DNA of 64,000 bases, taken from the IMG/VR virus record IMGVR_UViG_3300027763_002462, positions 1 to 64,000 of that record, one strand, 5' to 3'. The first letter of the stretch is position 1. Every line of letters starts with the position of its first letter. This DNA comes from a virus. The position numbers were made by a program, and so were the translations under genes. Under the pieces are notes generated by a model, which ran no database searches, was not told the DNA's origin, and worked only from the letters and a program-made list of their open reading frames with translations. This document shows positions 7,760-18,300 of this stretch, piece by piece.

Positions 7760-10746
7760 TAAATGGTATTACAATTTATATTAATGTTTATTCCTGAATT
7801 TAAAGACAATATTTCTCCAACATTTCTTTCAGTACAAGTAAGACTCGTTACTGTTAAAATATTACCATTTAAGTAATAAGTGTATCCATATTTATATAAT
7901 TCAGGTAGATATTGAATTAAAGCATTTCTCCAATCTCTGTTTGATGGTACATCTGTTAATCCGTAACCAGTATAAAATGGTTCTTGTATAATACTGTCAC
8001 CTCCAATTGTTAAGTTAACATACCAATTAGATTGTACTGAATTTTGTACACATTCATTTAACGTTACCCCACTTGATGATAACATATTATTTAATCTGTT
8101 AGATAAAATACTACTAAAATTACTCACATTAGTATCACCATTTAACCAAGGATATATATTAAAATCTGTATACTCCGTCGCACATGTATAATCAAATATA
8201 TTTGAAATAATAAAACAAGGGTCGACAGGTACTGGTATAAATTGGCATCCTCTTTGTCTTCTATAAACAAATTTTTGTTTGTGTAAAACTGAGTTTTCCA
8301 TTCTAACACCTGTATTCCAAATAGTTGTGGCAGGAATCATTTGTTCTGCCAATTTCATCCAATAAGGCCCAATACCATTTACGTAATCAATTAGTTTTTG
8401 ATACGTATACTTGTTGTTTGGTAATCCAACAGTTGCTTCAGATTCAATATATTTCCACCAAATGGATTGTAATGTTGGATATCCTCCTGTTTTACCATCT
8501 GTAATGTATTGTCTGTTTCTAACATTAATCATGTTCTGCCAAAATGTTTGAGAGAATTCGAAGAATGTTTTTTTCTTTGGCTTAGGGTCAACATATGTCC
8601 AATCTACTCCACCAGGTACAGGATAACCAACAGTTAATCCTGATTCAGGAATTGGATAATCATATCTTCTTGATTGGTCCCAAACATCATAAACAAGACC
8701 TTGTCCAGGGTTTAAGAATAAATCAACATTCTTAACATTTAGGACTAACTTTTCATTATCAACATAATAATAAGCATTATAGTCGGCGTTTGTTGAAACT
8801 CTAATTTTATTATCTTCTTCTAACCACGATTTATTATTATCAACAACTTGAGTTAATTTAAATCCTTCCGTCATATAAGGAAAATCTCTAAATCTATTCA
8901 AATATGGTTGACCATAAGAAAACGGAGTTAATTGAGTTTGAATATCATAGTTTTGTCCTGTGTATACGCTTCCTGTAATTCGTACTTGGTCAGGACTTCT
9001 GTGTTGTGGTGTTACTTCGTACCATCCCGCTCCTAATTGGAAGAAATAATCCTCAGTATTAAGAGGTGCTTGAGGATAACCTAAATCATCTATTGGATAA
9101 TCTTCTAATCTAATGTTAACATTACTGTAAGTTGCCACGGATGTAAAAGCGCTATATACATTTCCTTTAATTTTATATGTTTGTCCTGGCAAATAAGATG
9201 GAGTGTCTTGTACGTAAGTACCTCCCGATATTGAAGCCCATTGTGTATAGAATTGGTCTAAATTAATTCTTTGGTCAGCAAGATAAATGTGCTCATTGAA
9301 TTCAATTAATGATTCGGGAGCTCCAATTAATCTCATCATAAATTCAACAGACCTTCTTGTTCCTTTAGATTTGAAAAGGTATGCTGCATTTAAAATTAAA
9401 TTTCTATAAAACGCATAATTTAATTCTGTAGGCGTTAGGGCTCTTGCATAACCAGGATAAGTTGGTGTGTTTGTATTTCCAAAAACAGAACTTAAAAAGT
9501 CTTCATTTGTTATTGGTGAAAAATTTGAAGAATATCCTAACGTTCTTGCAAGGTTAACTAACAACTCAGATGGAATATCATTTTCAGGATTATAATTAAC
9601 CGAATTCATATATGCTAACGCATCAATGAATTGTTTTACTTGGTCAAAACTTCTACCGTATATTTGAAATATTTTTTCAACCTTTTGTCCTCTTGTATCA
9701 AATTCTTTTAATGAATCAGAAGTTAAAAATCTTGATATTAAATTTGTTTTAAACGAATCTAAATTCTTACCAATTTCCTCTAATTTACTTAAATAGTCAT
9801 CAAACAAAAAGGACCTAATATCTAAATTCCAAGTGCCATCCAACGGCCAAGTAACTTGTTGATAGTCAGTATAAAATTGCCCATCTTCATTTTGTTGAGG
9901 TACTTGAAATATTGCAGTATATGGTGGTCTTATTAAACGATTTAATAAAAACTTTTCAACCTCATCAAAATTCTCAGCGAATATTTTATCTGTAATAAAA
10001 TCATTTGGTCTTATTTGGTATTGTTCGTTGATTGTAGAGGCTGTAGTACCAAATGGTGCTCCTGATACATAAAATTGAATATATCCCGAATTTAACGTCT
10101 CTGATGGTGTAAATGATACAATATTATATATGTTATCGTTAATACTCACACAATAATCTAAATAAGTGTTATATAAATTTCTGTATGGTGACTGTGTAAT
10201 CTCACTAGCTAATAAATTAGTTGATGCACTTATTGAGTAATCGATACCAAAAGGGTTGTTAATTCTACTAACGTCAACTTGAAAATATGTTTCATCTTCT
10301 GTTTCATTATATTGAATATTAGTTGCTGTAGGTCCTGTTGTAAAATCAAGGTTGGTATACATAATATCCAAAGAAGCTGGAAACTGATGAAGAATATGTG
10401 TAACCGAAACTTGGAATCTTTTACTTAAAGAACCATACATTGAAAAGTTAAGAACCTGAGATACGTCATAGTTTGGATAAACTCTAAATTGAGTTGCCAT
10501 TATTCTACGACTTTCGGTTAAATCTTCAATATCTAACGAATCTAAACTAATAGGTTCAGAGAACGCTCCAACGTTAAAGGTTCTATTAACCTTTTCAACT
10601 ACTGAAGTTGTAAACTCAAAATTACCTTGCGTAAGTCCGCCACCCTCAACTGTTTGTAATCCTACAATGTTGTCAGAAAAGGTTGCAGCTCCACTACCAG
10701 GTCTTGGAGGGTAAAAGTATTTCGTAGTCTTTTGCGTTATCGCCAT
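7759..10746 (-). CDS. Large baseplate/fibre-attachment protein with P2 gpI-like segment
   Basis: 995 residues. The central part (about residues 430-490) carries LILNAAYLFKSKGTRRSVEF followed by MMRLIGAPES, resembling the K-G-T-x-x-[AS]-[IV]-x-x-[LM] stretch of P2 gpI-type tail proteins that join fibres to the baseplate edge. Upstream is a predicted helical region (LEEIGKNLDSFKTNLISRFL). The C-terminal third contains a Trp/Tyr-rich region (SIWWKYIE, GIGPYWMKLAEQMIP) and ends in a beta-like domain with several cysteines. The neighbours fit a structural role: a 302-residue structural protein upstream, sharing one base, and the SprB protein downstream, coupled by TAATG. The gpI-like assignment is a motif-level inference without alignment. 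The protein may combine gpI-like and fibre functions in one chain. Confidence 0.55.
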   Translation of the reverse strand: MAITQKTTKYFYPPRPGSGAATFSDNIVGLQTVEGGGLTQGNFEFTTSVVEKVNRTFNVGAFSEPISLDSLDIEDLTESRRIMATQFRVYPNYDVSQVLNFSMYGSLSKRFQVSVTHILHQFPASLDIMYTNLDFTTGPTATNIQYNETEDETYFQVDVSRINNPFGIDYSISASTNLLASEITQSPYRNLYNTYLDYCVSINDNIYNIVSFTPSETLNSGYIQFYVSGAPFGTTASTINEQYQIRPNDFITDKIFAENFDEVEKFLLNRLIRPPYTAIFQVPQQNEDGQFYTDYQQVTWPLDGTWNLDIRSFLFDDYLSKLEEIGKNLDSFKTNLISRFLTSDSLKEFDTRGQKVEKIFQIYGRSFDQVKQFIDALAYMNSVNYNPENDIPSELLVNLARTLGYSSNFSPITNEDFLSSVFGNTNTPTYPGYARALTPTELNYAFYRNLILNAAYLFKSKGTRRSVEFMMRLIGAPESLIEFNEHIYLADQRINLDQFYTQWASISGGTYVQDTPSYLPGQTYKIKGNVYSAFTSVATYSNVNIRLEDYPIDDLGYPQAPLNTEDYFFQLGAGWYEVTPQHRSPDQVRITGSVYTGQNYDIQTQLTPFSYGQPYLNRFRDFPYMTEGFKLTQVVDNNKSWLEEDNKIRVSTNADYNAYYYVDNEKLVLNVKNVDLFLNPGQGLVYDVWDQSRRYDYPIPESGLTVGYPVPGGVDWTYVDPKPKKKTFFEFSQTFWQNMINVRNRQYITDGKTGGYPTLQSIWWKYIESEATVGLPNNKYTYQKLIDYVNGIGPYWMKLAEQMIPATTIWNTGVRMENSVLHKQKFVYRRQRGCQFIPVPVDPCFIISNIFDYTCATEYTDFNIYPWLNGDTNVSNFSSILSNRLNNMLSSSGVTLNECVQNSVQSNWYVNLTIGGDSIIQEPFYTGYGLTDVPSNRDWRNALIQYLPELYKYGYTYYLNGNILTVTSLTCTERNVGEILSLNSGINININCNTI

Positions 10747-11654
10747 TAGCTAGTTATGTTTGTAAAGTTTTTACTGAAATCAATATTATCGTTTCTATTT
10801 TGTCTAACCTCATATAACAACGCGTTAAATTGGTCTCTAATTTCATATAAGTTGTATTGTCTGTATATGTTATTTTGAGAGTCATAGATTGTGTAAATAC
10901 CATCATCAATAGACTTGGTCTGATTACCGTAAAGAGCAATAGCAAGAGATGAGATATCGTATTCAACCATTTCTACCTCCAAACTAATAGGATTAAAGAA
11001 AGTGTTAGTGATAATAATATCTTGGTCAGGCTGTCCAATATATGGAGTTGCATTTGGTTTGTTAGTTGGTGATGATGAAGGTGATAGTGTTAGGAAAATA
11101 AGATTCGAATCTCCATCGACATATCTATATCTAATAGATTTTTGAGAAGTATTAACTTCATTACTTACAACTGGTTCGCAATAAAAACTTGAAGTAACTA
11201 CTCTAAAGAAGTTAGGTATTTTTGAGCCGTCATTATTTAAGTATTCAATTCTAAATCCTACAAGTCCTTGAGGAACAAATTTATTTTGGTATTGAGTAGG
11301 TACGTTACTAATATCGATAACAAGACCTTTAACATTTGGTAATGCGCTTAAAACACCACAATCAGTAATAACGGTTCTTATTTGAGCTGGTCTTAAATAT
11401 AATGTGTAGATACCTAATGCGTTAAATTGATTTGCAGGTAATGTTAAATTATATAACCCACCTAAAACTTCAACACCCGCGTTTCCTCCTGTTTCACTAT
11501 TAGCAAAGTAAGGTTTAAGTATGGTAGGTGCATCCAATTTTGTAAGCACAAATTGGTCTGTCACATCCCTTGTTGGAGTGTAGTTCATGATTATCTCAAC
11601 ATCCTGTGGTGAAACATCTGATGGTCTTATTGTACCGTATGAGCCTATTGCCAT
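10746..11654 (-). CDS. Putative tail structural protein, unknown
   Basis: 302 residues, beginning MAIGSYGTIRPSDVSPQDVE. It appears mostly beta-rich with a Ser/Pro/Asn linker near residue 200 (LSPSSSPTNKPNATP) and a helical C-terminus (YNLYEIRDQFNALLYEVRQN). It opens a transcription unit: a TATTTAT motif lies 17 bases upstream, and the following genes (995-residue protein, SprB protein, small protein) overlap one after another. This grouping suggests it is the adaptor that begins the outer-fibre module. I recognise no family. Structural assignment comes only from context and size. Confidence 0.55.
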   Translation of the reverse strand: MAIGSYGTIRPSDVSPQDVEIIMNYTPTRDVTDQFVLTKLDAPTILKPYFANSETGGNAGVEVLGGLYNLTLPANQFNALGIYTLYLRPAQIRTVITDCGVLSALPNVKGLVIDISNVPTQYQNKFVPQGLVGFRIEYLNNDGSKIPNFFRVVTSSFYCEPVVSNEVNTSQKSIRYRYVDGDSNLIFLTLSPSSSPTNKPNATPYIGQPDQDIIITNTFFNPISLEVEMVEYDISSLAIALYGNQTKSIDDGIYTIYDSQNNIYRQYNLYEIRDQFNALLYEVRQNRNDNIDFSKNFTNITS

Positions 11655-11671
11655 GTTCTCTTATTTAATTT

Positions 11672-11678
11672 ATAAATA
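11672..11678 (-). promoter_or_regulatory. TATTTAT motif before the 302-residue gene
   Basis: AACTATTTATAAATTAAATA in coding orientation, 17 bases before the ATG at 11654, nearly identical over 18 bases to the copy before 20070. Confidence 0.6.
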
Positions 11679-11696
11679 GTTTAGTTCTTTTTTTCA

Positions 11697-12785
11697 TTAG
11701 GTTCTTTTCTTATTATCGACATTAAAAAATCCATAACCATAATTAATCATGTCTCCTAAATTATCAACCTCCCCTAATCTTTGTACTCTTTCATATGCAC
11801 TATTCTTTCCTCTCTCCACAAATACGTCCGTTTGTACTTGAGCTTGGTCAATAACTTTTAATAAAACCTCATCTTTAGTTATAGGAACAGAAGTTAAATT
11901 GTTACTAGTTAATCCTGATGATTGTTGGAAAAAAATAGTTGTCCCGTCACTATAGTCATAATAGTTTACGTTTGTTATAGTGTAAGCAGTATATACTGAA
12001 TTAATATCTGATATCGCTCCCCATATTTGTCCGTTAGCAATGACAGGAACTCCAACTTGGAATTTTGGTGAACCATATTGAGCTAGTTCGTTAACTCTTG
12101 ATTTTGTTAATCCAGATACCGTAAATGGTATTGTCACATAATTGTTAGACGTTTGTGCGGATACGACATTGACAGCATCTCCTGAAAATATGTAATCATA
12201 TGACACAGGTGTTCCAATCCAATTTCCAGACGAAGGAGTAAAATACGCGGTTCCTTGTGGGTTATAAATTGTTGGATTTGTGAATGGAGTCTTAATTGTT
12301 TTTGATACTCTTGTTACACCCCATGGATTAGTTTGTTCCATAGTAATAGTGTATTCACTATTTGCCGAAGCGTAAGTATGTGTTATTGATGTTGGTGTAT
12401 ACCCTGTTATAATTTCTTTTGGTGTACCATCTCCCCAATCAACTTTGTATGCAGATAAATCTAAAAACTTTTGAAATTGGCTTGATGTATTATAAACATT
12501 ATAAACATATGGGTTTGTAGTTGTTGATGAAAATATAAAATTTGCAACCACATCTTTTTGTAATACCGCTCCATCAAATGGGCTATAGTAACCAGCGTCT
12601 ACCGCTGTTTGTCTTAATAGAATAGGTACCGTTAGGTTAGTTAATAATGAAGTACCATCAGGACCAGAACTAACAACCGCGGTCATTGCAGAATAAACTC
12701 CTACAGGAGTTCCACTATAGTTAACAACGAATAAGTCTCCTTTAATATTTTCTGGCGATACAGTTATTTTATATAAGTCTTGCAT
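11697..12785 (-). CDS. PKD-domain tail structural protein
   Basis: 362 residues. Residues about 120-170 contain VDWGDGTPKEI, then THTYASANSEYTITMEQTN, the WGDGT...HTY pattern of a PKD/Ig-like domain, often found in extracellular adhesins and in phage tail proteins. The flanking regions look beta-rich; the C-terminus is helical and charged (RGKNSAYERVQRLGEVDNLG). The ATG overlaps the stop of the upstream 274-residue gene as TAATG. It is the last gene of the unit that begins with the 1586-residue protein, and is followed by a 42-base gap holding the next promoter-type motif. Likely a baseplate or fibre-proximal decoration; the exact role is unknown. Confidence 0.65.
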   Translation of the reverse strand: MQDLYKITVSPENIKGDLFVVNYSGTPVGVYSAMTAVVSSGPDGTSLLTNLTVPILLRQTAVDAGYYSPFDGAVLQKDVVANFIFSSTTTNPYVYNVYNTSSQFQKFLDLSAYKVDWGDGTPKEIITGYTPTSITHTYASANSEYTITMEQTNPWGVTRVSKTIKTPFTNPTIYNPQGTAYFTPSSGNWIGTPVSYDYIFSGDAVNVVSAQTSNNYVTIPFTVSGLTKSRVNELAQYGSPKFQVGVPVIANGQIWGAISDINSVYTAYTITNVNYYDYSDGTTIFFQQSSGLTSNNLTSVPITKDEVLLKVIDQAQVQTDVFVERGKNSAYERVQRLGEVDNLGDMINYGYGFFNVDNKKRT

Positions 12786-13609
12786 TATTGTGGCGGATTA
12801 ACATATTCGAACCATTTTATGGGTATATTTGTTCCCACCCTTTGACCTTGAGTATTAAAGACTTGATATGTTTGAGTTGTATAGTCCAACTTAACCGTAT
12901 AGTAGAAATACTGAGTACTATCGAAGGCGTATTTATTACCCGATAAATAAGCTTGTGGCCCATTTGTTTGGTCCAAAGGATTAGTCCCTTTACCTGTCAT
13001 CATTTTAGTAAATTGACCTGTCTTAGCATTGTAAAACTTGGCACTCATATAAAATGTACTAACATCCAAAAAGTTTCTTTTCTTTAACCAATAAATAAAA
13101 AACCCTTCTTTATCTCCAACATAATCTAATACAAACTTTGGTTTCTTAATGTTAACCAATGTTCTTTGCATTTGAGTTTCCATTGTTAAACCTTGTTGGG
13201 TTGGTAAAATTATTGTCAAATAATTTGTTTGGGCTTTTTCATCAGGAGTGTCATAAAAGTCCAATTTAAAAAATGAATTACTAAAATTGTTTTCGTAATA
13301 GTAAACTTCTTGAGGTGTAAACCCTTCTCCTAAATAATTGATTCTCCAATTATTAATATCATTTAATGAACCTCCAGAATAAAAATAAAACTCATAATTA
13401 ATTTCAGTATTATTTGTTGTTGCAGTTGCAGGCAAATGTTCAAATCTTGAAACTTCAAAATCTCTACCAATACCTATTACTTCAGTAATAACAGTTTGTT
13501 CATACTCTTCAATTGCCATATCTAAACCTAAATAATCCCATTGCAATTCAACAGGAATATTGATTTGTTTGTCGGTAATTCCGTCTTGTCTTATTACTAC
13601 TTTATTCAC
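12785..13609 (-). CDS. Putative baseplate/tail protein, unknown
   Basis: 274 residues starting MNKVVIRQDGITDKQINIPV. It looks beta-rich, with two aromatic-rich halves (NYEFYFYSGGSLNDINNWRI and TQYFYYTVKLDYTTQTYQVF), and lacks cysteines, signal peptide and membrane segments. It overlaps its upstream neighbour by 8 bases and shares one base with the downstream PKD gene, so the four genes from 20070 to 11697 form one translationally linked set. The position after gp25, gp6-like and the 1586-residue protein matches the wedge-periphery part of a T4-like tail cluster. No family recognised. Confidence 0.55.
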   Translation of the reverse strand: MNKVVIRQDGITDKQINIPVELQWDYLGLDMAIEEYEQTVITEVIGIGRDFEVSRFEHLPATATTNNTEINYEFYFYSGGSLNDINNWRINYLGEGFTPQEVYYYENNFSNSFFKLDFYDTPDEKAQTNYLTIILPTQQGLTMETQMQRTLVNIKKPKFVLDYVGDKEGFFIYWLKKRNFLDVSTFYMSAKFYNAKTGQFTKMMTGKGTNPLDQTNGPQAYLSGNKYAFDSTQYFYYTVKLDYTTQTYQVFNTQGQRVGTNIPIKWFEYVNPPQ

Positions 13610-15317
13610 AATTATCTATTAATGGTTTGAATGAAAAATCATATCCTGTTAGATTATCATTATAGTTTATACCTTCAGGTATTAATCTAAAGTTTATATC
13701 TGAGTAAGGGTATTGTGCAGTATTCAAATATGGATAATCAACACCTCTACCAAGATTATCTCTATATCCATAAGTATACAAATCTCTCCATCTAAACTGT
13801 TGGTCCGTCATAGAGTAAAATGACCATTCAGGTACTTGGTCTACAAAAGCGACTCCACCTGTTTCAATATAATCAGAGAATACCCTAATTGTCATCTTAT
13901 TATGAGGTTGGTAATAATACCCTGGCGCGTTTGTTGTTGCAACTGTTGTTGTTTGAAACACAGTTTGATTAAACTTTAATTTATGATAGTATGGAGATAC
14001 TACTCTTTCTATTTGTTCATAATCATTCCATTCACAGAAATCACCATCCATTATATCTCCTTTTTGTAAATCTAAGTTATAGTAGAATGTTTTGGTTTCT
14101 CCGTTTGTAAATGTGTATGCCGAGACTGGTATGTTTGTGTTTGATTTTTCATTGGTCAAATTCCACCACGGATTTGTTCTCTTTGATAAATTAAATTCCC
14201 ATCCTTGTTTTAAACCAACTCCATTTTGTGGATTATTAAAATAACCTGAGTAACCTTTATTAACTATTGTTAAATAAATTTCAGTTATAGGTCTTTGTTG
14301 ATTGTCTTTTAATCCAGCAAAATCCAAATCATATTTTGATGTCACATTATAAGTATTACTACTAGTTTTTTGAGAAATTCTAGTAATGTTGTTTGGAGTT
14401 ATTGAACTATATTCTAATTTCTTTTCTTCATTAAAAACATTTTTTTCAAATCCAGCTTTAACCATTTCAAGGTCAGTTAGATTTGTTAAAACTTTGTTTT
14501 GTTTTACATAATATTTTGACTTAGTTTCTGTTAAGTTATCAGGATTAATAACTCTTTTAAATGTACCTGTTGTACCATTACTAAATGTTGTTCCCGTATA
14601 TCCAATATTTAAAACATTAAAGACATAAACACCGCTATCAAATAAACCATTACCTATAGAGTATACTTGAAATATATTTGAGTTTCTATACGTTATAGAT
14701 AATTCAACATATTCTCCTTCAGTTAATCCATGAGGTGCAATACAATTAAACGCGATAAGTCCATTACCATTTGATGTAGAATTTAATATTGAAAAAGGTA
14801 TTCCATCTTTTGCCAACCAATTTACTGCATTTGTATTATTTGAATAATAAGTTAATTCTTTATTATAATTGTTTTCATATGAATATGTTAAATAGTACAT
14901 CCAATTATAGGTATAAGCGCTTTTGGCTTTATATACAAAATGTTGGTCTGAAATATCTGGTCTAAAAAAATCAAATTCATAATATTGCGGATAACCTGGC
15001 CATTTACTAGTACCACCATTTTGAGCACTTGATTTTGAATTCTCAGGACTTGTATAATAAAGATTATATTGGAAAGGTAAGTACCCTGTAGTTCCTGTAT
15101 AAGTATTGGCATATAGATACGAGACTTTAAACGTTGGTCTAAATATTGTGCATCCTTGTCGTTCATCATCATATACTTGAGCCAAACTAATTGTCGAACT
15201 CCTATCATATTCAGTGATTTGTTGACTTTGTTCTTCAAGTGTTAATGAAATTTCTTCATTAACCGATGGTGCTCCTTTATATCTTAAGTTACTTGGAACT
15301 ATTGTATACTTACTCAT
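13602..15317 (-). CDS. Putative baseplate wedge-associated protein, unknown
   Basis: 571 residues beginning MSKYTIVPSNLRYKGAPSVN. It is strikingly rich in Tyr, Asn and Thr (YLFQYNLYYTSPENS-type segments) and appears all-beta, typical of phage tail-periphery proteins. It overlaps the end of the 1586-residue gene by 8 bases and the following 274-residue gene by 8 bases. In T4 the corresponding place after gp6 and gp7 holds gp8, but I see no convincing sequence match, so I do not use that name. A structural role is inferred from composition and gene order. Confidence 0.55.
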   Translation of the reverse strand: MSKYTIVPSNLRYKGAPSVNEEISLTLEEQSQQITEYDRSSTISLAQVYDDERQGCTIFRPTFKVSYLYANTYTGTTGYLPFQYNLYYTSPENSKSSAQNGGTSKWPGYPQYYEFDFFRPDISDQHFVYKAKSAYTYNWMYYLTYSYENNYNKELTYYSNNTNAVNWLAKDGIPFSILNSTSNGNGLIAFNCIAPHGLTEGEYVELSITYRNSNIFQVYSIGNGLFDSGVYVFNVLNIGYTGTTFSNGTTGTFKRVINPDNLTETKSKYYVKQNKVLTNLTDLEMVKAGFEKNVFNEEKKLEYSSITPNNITRISQKTSSNTYNVTSKYDLDFAGLKDNQQRPITEIYLTIVNKGYSGYFNNPQNGVGLKQGWEFNLSKRTNPWWNLTNEKSNTNIPVSAYTFTNGETKTFYYNLDLQKGDIMDGDFCEWNDYEQIERVVSPYYHKLKFNQTVFQTTTVATTNAPGYYYQPHNKMTIRVFSDYIETGGVAFVDQVPEWSFYSMTDQQFRWRDLYTYGYRDNLGRGVDYPYLNTAQYPYSDINFRLIPEGINYNDNLTGYDFSFKPLIDNCE

Positions 15318-18300
15318 CTATTGAATATTTTGTTTTAAATCTGTCTAATGCCGATTCCCCTTTAACCACTCCAAAATAAAATTGGAACGGAGCTCCGACT
15401 AAAAATTTACTTGAAGTTTGTGGTGTTGAAGTGTATCGTCCTCCTACTGTTGGATAACTTGTTACGTTTCCATCTACACTATATATGTATCCTCTTGCGG
15501 TTAAGTCATTTGCAACTGATGTTCCATTTAAATAATATTTTGTATTTGTGGCAGCCCTATCTAAAGATTGATAGTTATTTTGAATAATGTCAGCGGTATC
15601 TGTCGCCCAATTATTATTTTGATTTCCAAAAATAGTACTACTGCCAGACGCCATTTTCCATTGATAAAATGGTGTTAATTGTGATTTGACACCATAAGCA
15701 AATGGAAAATACCCATTATTATTAGTCCCTCTAAAATCAATTCTACCAGGAGTTAAATAATCTTTAGTTTGAAGGTCTTGAGTTGTTGATGAATACCAAA
15801 CAGCCATAATTGGGTCACTACTTGTACCTAAGATGTTTGTCGCATTAATTGCTCCAGGTCTTATTTCATAATATTCAGGTGAAAAATTAACATTACCTAT
15901 TTCAGAATTTATTGACATTAATTGTGCTAAATCACCGTCAATTCTTAGTTGGGGTCTTGAAAATAATTGGTTAATTGAGTTATTACCTAAAGGAATTATT
16001 TGAGCCAAAAAACTTTCATCTGTAATTCTAGAAATAACAAATAAATTAATTAAATCTGAAGTATCTCCATAACTAGTTGAGTCTATATTAGGTATTATAT
16101 ATCCTTTAGTTGCTGGGTCAAAAGTTATTTCAGAATAAAAATAATCTTTCATACCCAAGTTAATTATTGTTGTTGGATATAATAAATTTAATATATTAAC
16201 ACCTCCAGGGTTATTTGTTTTTTTACCTATAAATTTATTTGAAATATCATTCCAAGGACTACTTCTATAATAGAAATTATTACTATCCATATTAAAATAT
16301 GCAACGTCGTTGGCAAATCTAGGATATTCGGGTTTATTTTTACTGTCGTAATATGTGTTAACTTGTAATGGAAATGCATATAACGAACCATTAATCCAAT
16401 TATTCATAAATGATTGAGATAGAACTCCTCTACACAATCCATAGAAAAATCTAAACCTAAAACCCCATTCTCCAAAGTTTCCAAGGTCTTTCACTAAGTC
16501 CGTTAAAGGTCTTCTCATGAACATATAACAACCACCTTCAACCGCATCCGCAGTTGTACATTGTTGGTTTATAGTAAAGTTATCTCCAAATCCTTGGTAA
16601 CAATCTAATCCGACCATAGATTCGCAATTAAAACTTTCCAATACTTTAATTGAGTTTGCTAATCCTTCTAAATCAGGAGTAACTGTTTGAGCACCTGTTG
16701 AGAAAGCGGTTGAGGTAATATCATCAGACTCAGTATTAACCAAATAAACATAAAAATTATTATTTTGCTGTAATAAAGATGGATTATTTGTAAATGAAGA
16801 GCCATCCAATCCATCCGAAGATGGTAATCTATCAGTTCGTAAAACATTTAATGTGTCATTATTAATTAACATTGTAGGATTAGTACTAAAGAATGTTTTT
16901 GTTGTATAATAATAACCAAAGCTAGCTGTGTTAACCACAAAATTACTTATACCTGAATTACACGCCATTACTGCAGACCCAGATAAGTCTTCACTGTTAT
17001 CGTATTTGGCACTAGATGCGTTGACATAATAAAAACCATTTGAAGATAACGAAAGTACTTTGTTACCATTAATTGTTGACTTAACAGGTAAAGGACTTGT
17101 TGTTGCGTCTAATGAACCATAATAGGCGGTATTTGTTGTTGTAAATCCCGTAAATGATTGTCCTGCTATTGGTGATGTTGTAGTACCAGGTTTAAAGAAA
17201 TAAGATTGATAGTACATATTAGTTTGATTATACGGTTGTACAGTCATGCTAGATGTGTCTACTTTTTGTATAGGTATATTAACTCTTGTTGATGCGGTTA
17301 TTGTCCAATTTGAATCAAACTCAGTTGTTCCAAATAAATTACCCAAACAATATTCATTAACATATTTTGGAGAATATGGGTCAACCCCTCTTTGTAAAAC
17401 TACAATATATTGTTCGTTAGCCCCTTGGAAAAATTCATAAGCGTTTAAAGTATTACTTATACCAAAAATGTATCCCCCAATCCACGCCCTCCAGATATTT
17501 GAGATAGAAGGAGTATTTAAAACATTCCCAAAAGATTGGGTTGTACCTGTGTTCCATATTTTAGCCGCGTCTGAAACAGTTATTGCGGTAATGACTTGAT
17601 AATATTCAAAATCCGCAGGGAATCTATAATTTGTTTCTGAAGAACCATATGGTAAATTATATCTTACAGGTGTTAAAATATTTGATGTTTGAGTTGTAGC
17701 ATATGACACATCAATATATGTTGCTCCACTACCATTATAAGTTTGTCCACTAATTCCTGTAACCAATGTCGCCGTATCACCTGTTGTCAATCCAGTATAA
17801 AGATAATTAGTGTCAGTAGTCCCTGTTATGTTAACAAAAGTCAAAAGGTCTCCAGCTTGAAATTGTTCTTGACATAAAACTGTTATTGTATTGTCATAAT
17901 GAAATTTACCTAAATTAGAATCTTTCGCGATTGTTACTTTAATTTTATTAATGTTTGAAAAATAACTATCTCTTTGATTAAAAATATTAATCCTTTCTCC
18001 AATAGGTAAACTATATGAATTAACAAATCTAGAAACTCCATCACTAGTGTTTAATGTTTGAGAAAGTGGTAATTTATATCTTCCTGGATTCATATTAGCG
18101 GATGATAACGATAAACCCGCGAATGACTCAGATACCATTGTTGCATATACTGACCCATCTTCAGTTAACCCTGAAAAATAAGTTGATACTAAACCATCAT
18201 AATAAGAATCAGGTGATGATAAAAAACTTAAAACCCCTCCAGAAGCAGTATTATTAGCAATACCTGTTGTTTTTAAATCTTGAGTACACTCACAGGCCTG